The position numbers and the translations under genes were made by a program. This document shows positions 1 through 7,487 of a stretch of DNA of 64,000 bases, in pieces; position 1 is the stretch's first letter, and each line of letters begins with the position of its first letter. This stretch comes from Massilia sp. IC2-278 (GTDB taxonomy: Bacteria > Pseudomonadota > Gammaproteobacteria > Burkholderiales > Burkholderiaceae_D). Location of the stretch: positions 152,538-216,537 of the forward strand of contig NZ_JAJFES010000005.1 in assembly GCF_020708045.1 (NCBI RefSeq). Reading direction: 5' to 3'. The notes below the pieces were generated by a model, which worked only from the letters and a program-made list of their open reading frames with translations, did no database searches and was not told the DNA's origin.

Positions 1-228
1 AATTACCGCTTTACGCTTGCCACGGTCGCGGGCGGCAAGAGCGGCGCCGCGGACCGCGTCCGCGTGCGCATCTCGCACCTGGAACCGGGCACGAAAGCCG
101 AGGTGGTCGACTACGACAACGGCGCCAGCCCGGCCAACAACGCAGTCCAGGCAGGAACGGGCGGCGCGGGCGGCCTGCATGCCGATGGCAGCGTGGTCTT
201 TGGCGGAGCGCTGTCGCAGCCGCAGTGA
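1..228 (+). CDS. C-terminal end of a secreted HAF/PKD-type protein (5' truncated by window)
   Basis: The reading frame is open from base 1 to TGA at 226-228 and encodes the last 75 residues of a larger protein. The segment VRISHLEPGTKAEVVDYDNG closely matches the C-terminal domain of the complete protein at 7488-9419 (VRIVHTEPGTNAEVVDYDNG), so this is a paralogue. By analogy the missing part probably carries a signal peptide, HAF repeats and perhaps a PKD domain. The Gly/Ala-rich tail has no sorting signal that I recognise. Function unknown. Confidence 0.8.
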   Translation, partial: NYRFTLATVAGGKSGAADRVRVRISHLEPGTKAEVVDYDNGASPANNAVQAGTGGAGGLHADGSVVFGGALSQPQ

Positions 229-254
229 AAGGTGGGCGTCATAGCCCTGGGTAA

Positions 255-293
255 CGGAGCACGCACGAACCGATCCGGTTCGTGCGTGCTCCG
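255..293. terminator. Long perfect hairpin between convergent genes
   Basis: An 18-bp perfect stem (255-272 with 276-293) closes a 3-base loop. It sits between the gene ending at 228 and the minus-strand receptor gene ending at 307, where a bidirectional terminator is expected. No clear T tract follows on either side, so it could instead be a REP-like element or an mRNA 3'-end stabiliser. Confidence 0.6.
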
Positions 294-306
294 AGCATGA
301 TCCCTC

Positions 307-2520
307 TTACAGATTGCCGCGCAGCGTCACCGACACGTTGCGCGGGTCGCCGTAGTAGTAGCCGATGCCGGTCGGGGCGAATTTCTTGTAGTAGACCTTG
401 TCGAACAGGTTGTTGGCATTGACCTGCAGCGCCAGGTTCTTGTTGAAGCGGTAGCTCAGCATGGCGTTCGCCACCGTGTAGCCGCCCTGGCGCGAGGTGA
501 GCGCCCCCGAGCGCACGAAGCTGTCGCTCTGCGCCTGCACGCCGCCGCCCACGCTCAGGCCCGGCGCCAGCGCGTCGAGCTTGTAGGTGGCGAACACGCG
601 CAGCTGGTGCTTCGGATCGATGCTGCGCAGCGGCTGGCCGGTGTTCGCGGCCGTGTCGAGGACGTAGCGGGTACGGGTGTTCGTGTAGCCGCCAAAGATT
701 TGCAGGCCGGGCAGCAGTTCGCCCGACAGCTCGGCCTCCCAGCCCTCGCTGCGCTGCTTGCCGCCGGCCACGCGGCAGTAACCGCTGGTGAAGTAAGGCA
801 GGCAGGGATTGATCGAGCCCGTGTCCTCGACCGCGCGGCCGACGTTCTCGATGCGGAACAGGCCGGCCGAGGCATTCAGGGCGCCGCCGAAGAACGCGCC
901 TTTCAGGCCGAGCTCATAGTCTTCGCCGCGGATCGGGTCGAGGATCTCGCCTTGCGCGTCGCGCACGTTCTGCGGCGTGAAGATCTCGGTGTAGCTGGCG
1001 TAGGCGCTGAGGTTCTTCGACACGTCGTACACCAGGCCGAAGAACGGCGTCACTTCGCGCGTGACCTTGTAGTTGCTGGTGGGGCTGCCGTGCGAATCGT
1101 ATTCCCACCAGCTCAGGCGCGCGCCGACCAGGCCTTGCAGCGAATCGAGCAGCGACAGCTGGAAGGTGCCGAAGGCGCCCTGCTGGGTGGTGACGTTCGG
1201 GCGCGTTGGCGCGGCCGAGATCGGCACATCGCGCTCGGGATAGCTGCTTGCCGGGTCCCAGTTGCGGATGTCCACGGTCAGCGGATACAGGTTGCCGGCA
1301 CCCCAGCTCTCGACGGCGTCGTTGCGCACGCGCTCCAGGCCGACGGTCAGCTCGTGCTTGCGGCCAAAGGCCGTGAACGGGCCGTGGGCAATCAGCGTCA
1401 TCGCGTTCTGCTTGCTCTCGTTGCCGATGTACTCGGCCGTGGTCACCGTCATCAGGTAGGGATCGGTGGCGCCGGCCGGGCGCGCAAAATAAGTCTGCTT
1501 GAAGTCCTTCAGGTCGAGGTGGGTGTAGGCCGCGCTGGCCTTGACGGTCCAGTCGTTGTCGAAGCGGTGTTCCAGCGCCAGCAGGGCCTGCTCATTGGTG
1601 CGGTTCCACTTGTTCCAGTCCGAACCGAGGTAAGTGGAACGCGGCAGGTCCAGCGGCGTGCCGTCCAGCTTGCCCGGCAGGCCGCCCCAGGCGCCGGTGG
1701 CGTCCAGGCCGGTGTACTGCAGGCTGCCGGTGAGCGTGGTGCGCTCGCCCAGGTCGGCTTCGACCACGCCGTACAGCACTTCACGGTCTTCCTGCTTGGC
1801 GTCCTGGAAGAACTCCTTTTTATCCTTCACCGCCACCACGCGCCCGCGTACCGAACCCGATGCATTCAGCGGGCTGGAGATGTCGGCTTCCACGCGGCGG
1901 CGATCCCAGGAGCCGAGGGTCAGCGCACCGGAGGCCTGGAAGGCGCGGGTCGGACGCTTGCGCACCATGTTCACCGTGGCCGACGGGTTGCCTGCGCCGC
2001 GCAGCATGCCGGACGCGCCGCGCAGCACCTCGACCTGCTCCAGCACGGCGGTGTCGGGCTGGACGAAGGCCGAGCCGCCCTGGTTGATGGTCAGGCCGTC
2101 GACCTGCAGGGCGTCGATCTGGTAGCCGCGCGAGAAATAGGTCACGCGTTCGCTGTCGACGTAATCGACTGTCACGCCCGGCGTGTTCTGCAGCACGTCG
2201 TGCAGGTCTAGCAGGTTGCGCGCGTCGAGGAATTCGCGGGTCAGCACCGTCACCGGCTGCGGGATCTCGCGCAGGTCGTCGGCGCCCCTGAACACCGAGG
2301 CCGAGCGCGCGGCGAACGAGTCCTTGCCCACGGCCTTGCCGCTCACGTTCACCACCGCCGGCGCAGCCTCGGCGGCCTCCTCGGCCGTGGCATGGTCGGG
2401 CGACGGCCCCTGCGCCAGCACGGCCAGCGGAGACAGCAGCACGACGCTTGCGCACAGCAGTTTCGCCCGGCGTGCGCCGGGGGTGAGTGGAACGAGGACT
2501 GGGGGCTGAACGCGCGGCAT
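307..2520 (-). CDS. TonB-dependent siderophore receptor
   Basis: Predicted 737-residue outer-membrane receptor for a ferric siderophore, energised by TonB/ExbBD. The start at 2520 is chosen because AAGGAAG lies just upstream and a signal peptide follows (hydrophobic LLCASVVLLSPLAVLAQ). A plug domain begins near residue 80 (IPQPVTVLTREFLDARN), followed by the long beta-barrel typical of FhuA/FpvA-like receptors; length fits the family. The frame is also open upstream of 2520 but runs through the operator region. A Fur-box-like sequence lies 28 bp upstream and is shared with the divergent iron operon. The ligand cannot be told from sequence. Confidence 0.93.
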   Translation of the reverse strand: MPRVQPPVLVPLTPGARRAKLLCASVVLLSPLAVLAQGPSPDHATAEEAAEAAPAVVNVSGKAVGKDSFAARSASVFRGADDLREIPQPVTVLTREFLDARNLLDLHDVLQNTPGVTVDYVDSERVTYFSRGYQIDALQVDGLTINQGGSAFVQPDTAVLEQVEVLRGASGMLRGAGNPSATVNMVRKRPTRAFQASGALTLGSWDRRRVEADISSPLNASGSVRGRVVAVKDKKEFFQDAKQEDREVLYGVVEADLGERTTLTGSLQYTGLDATGAWGGLPGKLDGTPLDLPRSTYLGSDWNKWNRTNEQALLALEHRFDNDWTVKASAAYTHLDLKDFKQTYFARPAGATDPYLMTVTTAEYIGNESKQNAMTLIAHGPFTAFGRKHELTVGLERVRNDAVESWGAGNLYPLTVDIRNWDPASSYPERDVPISAAPTRPNVTTQQGAFGTFQLSLLDSLQGLVGARLSWWEYDSHGSPTSNYKVTREVTPFFGLVYDVSKNLSAYASYTEIFTPQNVRDAQGEILDPIRGEDYELGLKGAFFGGALNASAGLFRIENVGRAVEDTGSINPCLPYFTSGYCRVAGGKQRSEGWEAELSGELLPGLQIFGGYTNTRTRYVLDTAANTGQPLRSIDPKHQLRVFATYKLDALAPGLSVGGGVQAQSDSFVRSGALTSRQGGYTVANAMLSYRFNKNLALQVNANNLFDKVYYKKFAPTGIGYYYGDPRNVSVTLRGNL

Positions 2521-2547
2521 CGATGCTTCCTTTTTGCTGGTTTGTAA

Positions 2548-2576
2548 ATGAGAATGATTCGCATTATAATTCTCAT
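2548..2576. promoter_or_regulatory. Fur-box-like operator in the divergent iron promoter region
   Basis: Bases 2550-2568 match 14 of 19 positions of the classical Fur consensus GATAATGATAATCATTATC. The wider region is an inverted repeat: ATGAGAAT at 2548-2555 and ATTCTCAT at 2569-2576. It lies between the receptor gene (start 2520, minus) and the iron operon (start 2651, plus), so Fur bound here could repress both. Confidence 0.8.
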
Positions 2577-2650
2577 CGACGAATTGTTGCAATGCCACAT
2601 TTGACGTTGGCATCCAGCCCGACCCGCACACCCACACTCGAAAGCCCGCC

Positions 2651-3364
2651 ATGAAGACACTGCTGCTGCCCGCCCTCCTCGCCTTTGCGGCCCTCGCACC
2701 GGCCCAGGCCCACCATCTCTGGATCGAACAGGAGGGCAAGACGGCAACGCTGCAGTTCGGCGAATTCGGCGACAACCTGCGCGAGACCTCGCCCGGCCTG
2801 CTCGACAAGTTCATGACGCCGACTGCGACGCTCGTCGGCCCGCGCGGCGAGCAAGCCCTGGCGCTGGAAAAGACGCCGCGCGGCTTCGTGCTGTCGCGCA
2901 CCGCCACGCCTGGCGAAGCCATCGTGGTGGAAGAAGCGGGCTACCCGTATTTCGAGAACACGCACGACGGCAAGACCACGCGCCTGGCCTGGACCCCGGC
3001 AGCGCGCTACGTCACCACCTTCAACGCCCAGGAGCCGAAGCTCACCTTCGACATCGTGCCAACCGGCCAGCAGGGCCAGTTCCGTGTCGTCTACAAGGGC
3101 AAGCCGGCGCCGAAGGTCAAGGTGAGCGCGGTGATCCCGAACGGCTGGTCGAAGGAAGCGACCAGCGACGCCGCAGGCCTGGTGCGCTTCGACCTGCCAT
3201 GGCAGGGCAACTACGTGATCGAGGCCCACTTCGAGGACAAGCAGCCGGGAGCGCGCAACGGCAAGGCCTACGACACGGCCAGCTTCGTCACCGCGCTCTC
3301 GTTCACCCACGCGAGCGGCGCGCCCGCCCTGGCGGCCGCCCCGGCTGCGGCCCCGGGCAAGTAA
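2651..3364 (+). CDS. DUF4198-family periplasmic protein
   Basis: 237 residues with a clear Sec signal (MKTLLLPALLAFAALAPAQA) directly followed by HHLWIEQEGK. The HxLW start and two beta-rich halves are typical of DUF4198 proteins, which occur beside metal and siderophore uptake genes. The C-terminal half (about residues 130-200) resembles an Ig-like or carboxypeptidase-regulatory beta-sandwich, followed by an Ala/Pro tail. First gene of a plus-strand operon with DUF3649, PepSY and DUF3325 proteins, divergent from the siderophore receptor and probably Fur-controlled. The new N-terminal histidines might bind metal (inference). Confidence 0.82.
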   Translation: MKTLLLPALLAFAALAPAQAHHLWIEQEGKTATLQFGEFGDNLRETSPGLLDKFMTPTATLVGPRGEQALALEKTPRGFVLSRTATPGEAIVVEEAGYPYFENTHDGKTTRLAWTPAARYVTTFNAQEPKLTFDIVPTGQQGQFRVVYKGKPAPKVKVSAVIPNGWSKEATSDAAGLVRFDLPWQGNYVIEAHFEDKQPGARNGKAYDTASFVTALSFTHASGAPALAAAPAAAPGK

Positions 3365-3382
3365 TCCTGCGAGCGACCTGAC

Positions 3383-3685
3383 ATGACTACCACCGTGGAC
3401 CTGCGCTACCGCCTGGGCGTGGCGGCGCGCGCCGTGGCCGCCATCGGCGGCGGCTACCTGCTGGCCGCCGTCGCCTCGACCCTGCTGGCGGTGCTGCTGA
3501 CGCTGCTGCTGCCGCTGTCGCGCGCCGATGCCGTCACCCTCGCCACCATGCTCGCCTTTGTGATCTATCCCTGCGCTGTGCTGTGGGTGTTCGCCACCGC
3601 CAGCGCCGGCCGCGCCTGGGCCGGCATCCTCGGCGCCAGCGCCCTGCTCGGCGGCCTGCTGTGGCTGACGGGGAGCCTGGCATGA
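3383..3685 (+). CDS. DUF3649-family inner-membrane protein
   Basis: 100 residues with three hydrophobic segments (about 15-45, 53-70, 78-98). Sequence and position match DUF3649 'iron uptake' proteins found next to PepSY-TM proteins in siderophore loci. It starts 18 bases after the DUF4198 gene and its stop overlaps the next start (ATGA at 3682-3685), so the two are translationally coupled. Role within the reductase/uptake complex unknown. Confidence 0.8.
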   Translation: MTTTVDLRYRLGVAARAVAAIGGGYLLAAVASTLLAVLLTLLLPLSRADAVTLATMLAFVIYPCAVLWVFATASAGRAWAGILGASALLGGLLWLTGSLA

Positions 3686-5319
3686 GGGAGGGACTGCGCC
3701 AATCGATGGCCTGGCTGCACACCTGGTCGGGCCTGCTCGTATGCTGGGTGCTGCTGCTGATCTTCATGGGCGGCACCTCGGCCTATTACCGCGACGAGAT
3801 CACGCTGTGGATGAAGCCGGAATTGCACGCCAGCGCCGCCGCCACCGCGACCCTGCCGCCGGCGGCGATCGCCGCGCACACGGTGGCGGCGCTGCAGGAA
3901 CGCGCCCCGAAAGCCAACGCCTGGTACATCGGCCTGCCGAACGAGCGCAATCCGGTGGTCCAGGCCAGCTGGACCCTGCCGCCGAAGAAGGGCATGAGCA
4001 TGGCCGAGCGGCGCGCCGCCTTCCGCAAGCAGAACCTCACGCTCGACCCGGCCACCGGGCGGGAAGTGGCGCAGGCGCGCGACACCCGCGGCGGCGAATT
4101 CCTGTACCGGATGCACTTCGACCTGTACTACATGTCGGCCATCCGGGGCCGCTGGATCGTCGGCATCTGTGCCATGTTCATGCTGGTGGCGATCATCAGC
4201 GGCGTGATTACGCACAAGCGCATCTTCAAGGACTTCTTCACCTTCCGTCCAAAGAAGGGCCAGCGCTCCTGGCTCGACGCGCACAACGCCACCGCCGTGC
4301 TGGCCCTGCCCTTCCACCTGATGATCACCTATACCGGCATCGTGACGCTGATGTTCATGTACATGGAGGCGCCGACGAAAGCCATCTACAAGGGCGACCA
4401 GCAAACCATGTTCGCCGAGGTCTTCCCGGACAACGAACGCGTGAAGCCGGCCAGGGTCGCGGCGCCGCTGGCCGACCTTGGCCCGATGCTGGCCCAGGCC
4501 CAGGCGGCATGGGGCCAGCCGGTCTCGCGCATCGTCGTCAGCCAGCCGAACGACGCCAACGCCACCGTGCAGCTGGTGCGGCCCGCGGGGAGGCAGCTGT
4601 CGAACGTCGAGCCGTCGATGACCTTCAACGGCGTCACCGGCGCGCTGATTTCCTCGACCGGCGAGCCAAGCGGCGTGTCGAGCATGCGCCGCGCCTTCTA
4701 CGGCCTGCACCTTGCCCACTTCGCCGACACCCTGCTGCGCGCGCTGTTCTTCCTGTGCGGCCTGGCCGGCTGCGCGATGGTCGCCACCGGCGCCCTGCTG
4801 TGGGGCGTGAAGGAGCGCCAGAAGTATGCCAAGGTGGTGGCGAAAGGCGGCCGCGTGGGCTTCGGCGTGCGCCTGGTCGACGCCCTGAACATCGGGGCCA
4901 TCGCCGGCTTGCCGATCGCCTTTGGCGTCTACTTCTGGAGCAACCGCCTGCTGCCGCTGGCCATCGAGAACCGCGCCGCCACGGAGGCCAACTGCTTCTT
5001 CATCGCCTGGGGCGCGGCCATGCTGCTGGCCCAAATCAAGCCCTCGCGCGCGATGTGGCGCTTCCAATTGATCGTCGGCGCGCTGCTGCTGTGCGGGGTG
5101 CCGCTGCTGAACGCGTTCACGACGAATACCCATCTCGGCGCGACGCTGTTCGGGCCGGCGGGCCTGCGGCCGGTGGCGGCGTTCGACCTGGTGGTCTGCG
5201 CACTCGGCGCGCTGCTGGCCTATGCGGCCTGGTGGCTGAAGCGCAAGGAACAAAAGGTGGCGGGCAAGCAGGCCGCGCCGGCGAACGGCACAAGGCTCAT
5301 CCAGAAGGAGGCGGCATGA
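3682..5319 (+). CDS. PepSY-associated TM protein, probable ferric-siderophore reductase
   Basis: 545 residues. A TM helix near the N terminus (LLVCWVLLLIFMGGTSAYY) is followed by a periplasmic PepSY region, a TM pair around residues 155-235, a second periplasmic segment (about 240-340) and several C-terminal helices. His residues in membrane segments (for example HTWSG near 13 and FHLMITYTG near 210) suit haem ligation. This architecture matches the PiuB/FoxB group proposed to reduce or process ferric siderophores at the inner membrane. The start at 3682 overlaps the preceding stop, and the stop overlaps the next start at 5316. Exact reaction inferred. Confidence 0.87.
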   Translation: MREGLRQSMAWLHTWSGLLVCWVLLLIFMGGTSAYYRDEITLWMKPELHASAAATATLPPAAIAAHTVAALQERAPKANAWYIGLPNERNPVVQASWTLPPKKGMSMAERRAAFRKQNLTLDPATGREVAQARDTRGGEFLYRMHFDLYYMSAIRGRWIVGICAMFMLVAIISGVITHKRIFKDFFTFRPKKGQRSWLDAHNATAVLALPFHLMITYTGIVTLMFMYMEAPTKAIYKGDQQTMFAEVFPDNERVKPARVAAPLADLGPMLAQAQAAWGQPVSRIVVSQPNDANATVQLVRPAGRQLSNVEPSMTFNGVTGALISSTGEPSGVSSMRRAFYGLHLAHFADTLLRALFFLCGLAGCAMVATGALLWGVKERQKYAKVVAKGGRVGFGVRLVDALNIGAIAGLPIAFGVYFWSNRLLPLAIENRAATEANCFFIAWGAAMLLAQIKPSRAMWRFQLIVGALLLCGVPLLNAFTTNTHLGATLFGPAGLRPVAAFDLVVCALGALLAYAAWWLKRKEQKVAGKQAAPANGTRLIQKEAA

Positions 5320-5663
5320 ACGTCCTGATCCTGGCCGGCGCCCTGCTGGCCTACGGCGGCCTGGCCGCCAACAGCATCTCGCTGGACCGGCATTACGCCG
5401 ACATCCACGGCCGCGGCGCGGAACCGGCGCCGCGCCAGCGCCGGCTGTACCGCGCCTTCGGCTGGGCGGGCATCCTGCTCTCGCTGGCGGCCTGCGTCGG
5501 TGCGCAAGGCTGGCATACCGGGCCGGTACTCTGGTGCGGCGTGCTGACCGCGGCAGCCATCGTGCTGACGCTGCTGCTGCAGTACGCGCCGCGCAAGGCC
5601 CTTGTGTTGGCGTGGATCGCCGGAGCCGTGGCGCTGCTGGCCACGGCGGCTGCGCTGATATGA
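5316..5663 (+). CDS. DUF3325-family inner-membrane protein
   Basis: 115 residues with three to four hydrophobic helices (about 2-20, 45-62, 68-86, 93-114). It matches DUF3325 proteins that close operons of DUF3649 and PepSY-TM genes. It begins in an ATGA overlap and lies downstream of AAGGAGG at 5304-5310. Last gene of the iron operon; a small partner of the PepSY protein seems likely but is inferred. Confidence 0.78.
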   Translation: MNVLILAGALLAYGGLAANSISLDRHYADIHGRGAEPAPRQRRLYRAFGWAGILLSLAACVGAQGWHTGPVLWCGVLTAAAIVLTLLLQYAPRKALVLAWIAGAVALLATAAALI

Positions 5664-5792
5664 GCGGCGGCGAGCGGATGCATGGCGCGATCATGTCCTG
5701 AAATGATCGAAAGCTGTCCGCCCGCCGGTTGCGGCGGGGAGGCCATCCTCGCAAAATAGGGGCGTATACTTCACCATGAAAGGAAGGCCCCG

Positions 5793-6350
5793 ATGAACAC
5801 CTGTCTGATTGTGATCGATGTCCAGGAATCGTTCCGCCACCGCCCCTACTTCACCGAGGACGGTACCGCGGCCTACCTGGAGGTGCAGAATGCCCTGATC
5901 GCCGGCTGCGAGGAACGCGGCATCCCCATCGTCCGGGTCCTGCATACCGACGGCCCGGCGCAGGCGGACAACCCGTTCGCGCTCGAGTCCGGCCATGTGG
6001 TGCCGATGCGCGGCCTGCGTGCATTCAGCGCCGCCGCCAGCTTCATCAAGCGCCGCCACAGCGCCCTTGTGGGCACCGGGCTCGATGTCTGGCTCACCGA
6101 ACAGGGAATCGGGCGCCTGCTCATCAGCGGCATCCGCAGCGAGCAATGCTGCGAAACCACGGCCCGCCATGCATCCGACCTGGGCTGGCAGGTCGCCTAC
6201 GTCACCGAGGCCACCCACACCTTCGACATGCGCCTGCACGACGACAGCATCCTGCGCACGGCGGACATCAAGTCGCGCACGGCCGCCGTGCTGGACGGGC
6301 GTTTCGCCACCGTGTGCACGGTACAGCAGGCGCTGGCCGGGGCCGCATGA
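5793..6350 (+). CDS. Isochorismatase-family cysteine hydrolase
   Basis: 185 residues of the alpha/beta isochorismatase fold. The N-terminal LIVIDVQESF supplies the catalytic Asp, and the SGIRSEQCCETTARHASDLG motif near residues 112-131 supplies the nucleophilic Cys. Members hydrolyse amides or isochorismate; the substrate here is unknown. AAGGAAGG precedes the ATG, and a possible -10 (TATACT) lies at about 5765. The stop overlaps the start of a GlxA-type regulator, so hydrolase and regulator are co-expressed, which favours a small-molecule amidase under local control over a siderophore enzyme. Confidence 0.88.
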   Translation: MNTCLIVIDVQESFRHRPYFTEDGTAAYLEVQNALIAGCEERGIPIVRVLHTDGPAQADNPFALESGHVVPMRGLRAFSAAASFIKRRHSALVGTGLDVWLTEQGIGRLLISGIRSEQCCETTARHASDLGWQVAYVTEATHTFDMRLHDDSILRTADIKSRTAAVLDGRFATVCTVQQALAGAA

Positions 6351-7321
6351 TCGACGTGCTGTTCCTGCTGCTGCCGGGCAGCCTGGTCCTCGACTGGGCC
6401 GGCCCGGCCGAGGCCCTGCGCATCGCCAATGGATTGATGCGCCAGGGGGGCAAGCCGGAGCCCTTCAGGCTGCGCTTCTGCGCGCCGCAGCCGCAGTCCA
6501 GCACCTCGGTCGGCGTGCAGCTGGCCGGTCTCGAAGCGCTGCCCGCCAGGCTGGCGCCGCACGCCAGCTGGCTGGTGCTGGTCGGCCAGGCCGGCCCACG
6601 CATCGGCATCGACGCACCCGGCACGCGCGCCCTGCTCGACTGGCTGCGTCCGCTCGCGCCCGCGCTGGCACCCGGCCGGCTCGAACTGGTCACCATCTGC
6701 GCCGGCGCCGTGCTGGCCGCCCATGCCGGCCTGCTCGCGGGGCGGCGCGCCACCACCCACCATCATCACCTGGACGAACTGCAAGGCGCGGCGCCGACCT
6801 GCGAGGTCGTGCGCAACCGCGTATTCGTCGAAGACGGCGCGGTCTGGAGCAGCGCCGGCGTCACCACCGGCATCGACCTGGTCCTGCACCGCATCGGCGC
6901 CGTCTGCGGCCCGGCGCTGGCGGCCCAGGTGGCGCAGACCATGGTGGTAGCCCTGCGCCGCGGCCCGCACGATCCCGAGCTGTCGCCCTTCCTCGCCTAC
7001 CGCAACCACGTGCATCCGGCGCTGCACCGGGTGCAGGATGCGGTGAGCCAGTCGCCCGGCGCATCCTGGTCGGTGCCGGGCATGGCGGCGGTGGCGCATA
7101 CCTCGCCCCGTCACCTGACGCGCCTGTTTCTCCAATACGCCGGGGTCGCGCCCCTGCAATACCTGCGGCGCATCCGGCTGGCCGTGGCCCAGACCGCCCT
7201 GGCGTCCGGCAACAGCGTGACGCAGGCCGCGGCGGCGGCCGGCTTCAGCTCGGATACCCAGCTGCGCCGCGCCTGGCAGGATTTCGCCCTGCCCGGTACG
7301 CCCTCGCGCCCAGGAGGCTGA
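6347..7321 (+). CDS. GlxA-family AraC-type transcriptional regulator
   Basis: 324 residues. The first ~190 form a DJ-1/PfpI-like domain with the elbow VTICAGAVLAAHAG holding a conserved Cys; the last ~95 form an AraC-type double helix-turn-helix (VAHTSPRHLTRLF and AAAAAGFSSDTQLRRAW). Length is normal for GlxA regulators, which probably sense a metabolite through the amidotransferase-like domain. ATG at 6347 overlaps the TGA of the hydrolase gene. It probably regulates its own operon; no operator was identified. Confidence 0.9.
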   Translation: MIDVLFLLLPGSLVLDWAGPAEALRIANGLMRQGGKPEPFRLRFCAPQPQSSTSVGVQLAGLEALPARLAPHASWLVLVGQAGPRIGIDAPGTRALLDWLRPLAPALAPGRLELVTICAGAVLAAHAGLLAGRRATTHHHHLDELQGAAPTCEVVRNRVFVEDGAVWSSAGVTTGIDLVLHRIGAVCGPALAAQVAQTMVVALRRGPHDPELSPFLAYRNHVHPALHRVQDAVSQSPGASWSVPGMAAVAHTSPRHLTRLFLQYAGVAPLQYLRRIRLAVAQTALASGNSVTQAAAAAGFSSDTQLRRAWQDFALPGTPSRPGG

Positions 7322-7487
7322 GCCGGCAGCGCATTGCCGCAAGGGCTCCCGAAGGCGCCGCACAGCCTTTGCGCTGCACCAGAACGTGATGTGTAACCGT
7401 CCTTAAGCTGGACAGTGTGAGCTCGTCTACCACCTATTCCTGCGTGGCATGTTGACCGAGCGCACGACACTGAACCAGGAGGAACAA

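Noticed and set aside
607-2211. A 534-codon plus-strand frame opposite the siderophore receptor
   Set aside because: Low-complexity composition and complete overlap with a confident TonB receptor.
3565-5754. A minus-strand frame of 729 codons opposite the PepSY operon
   Set aside because: Arg/Gly/Ala-rich with no recognisable motif; the plus-strand genes have membrane topology and start/stop overlaps.
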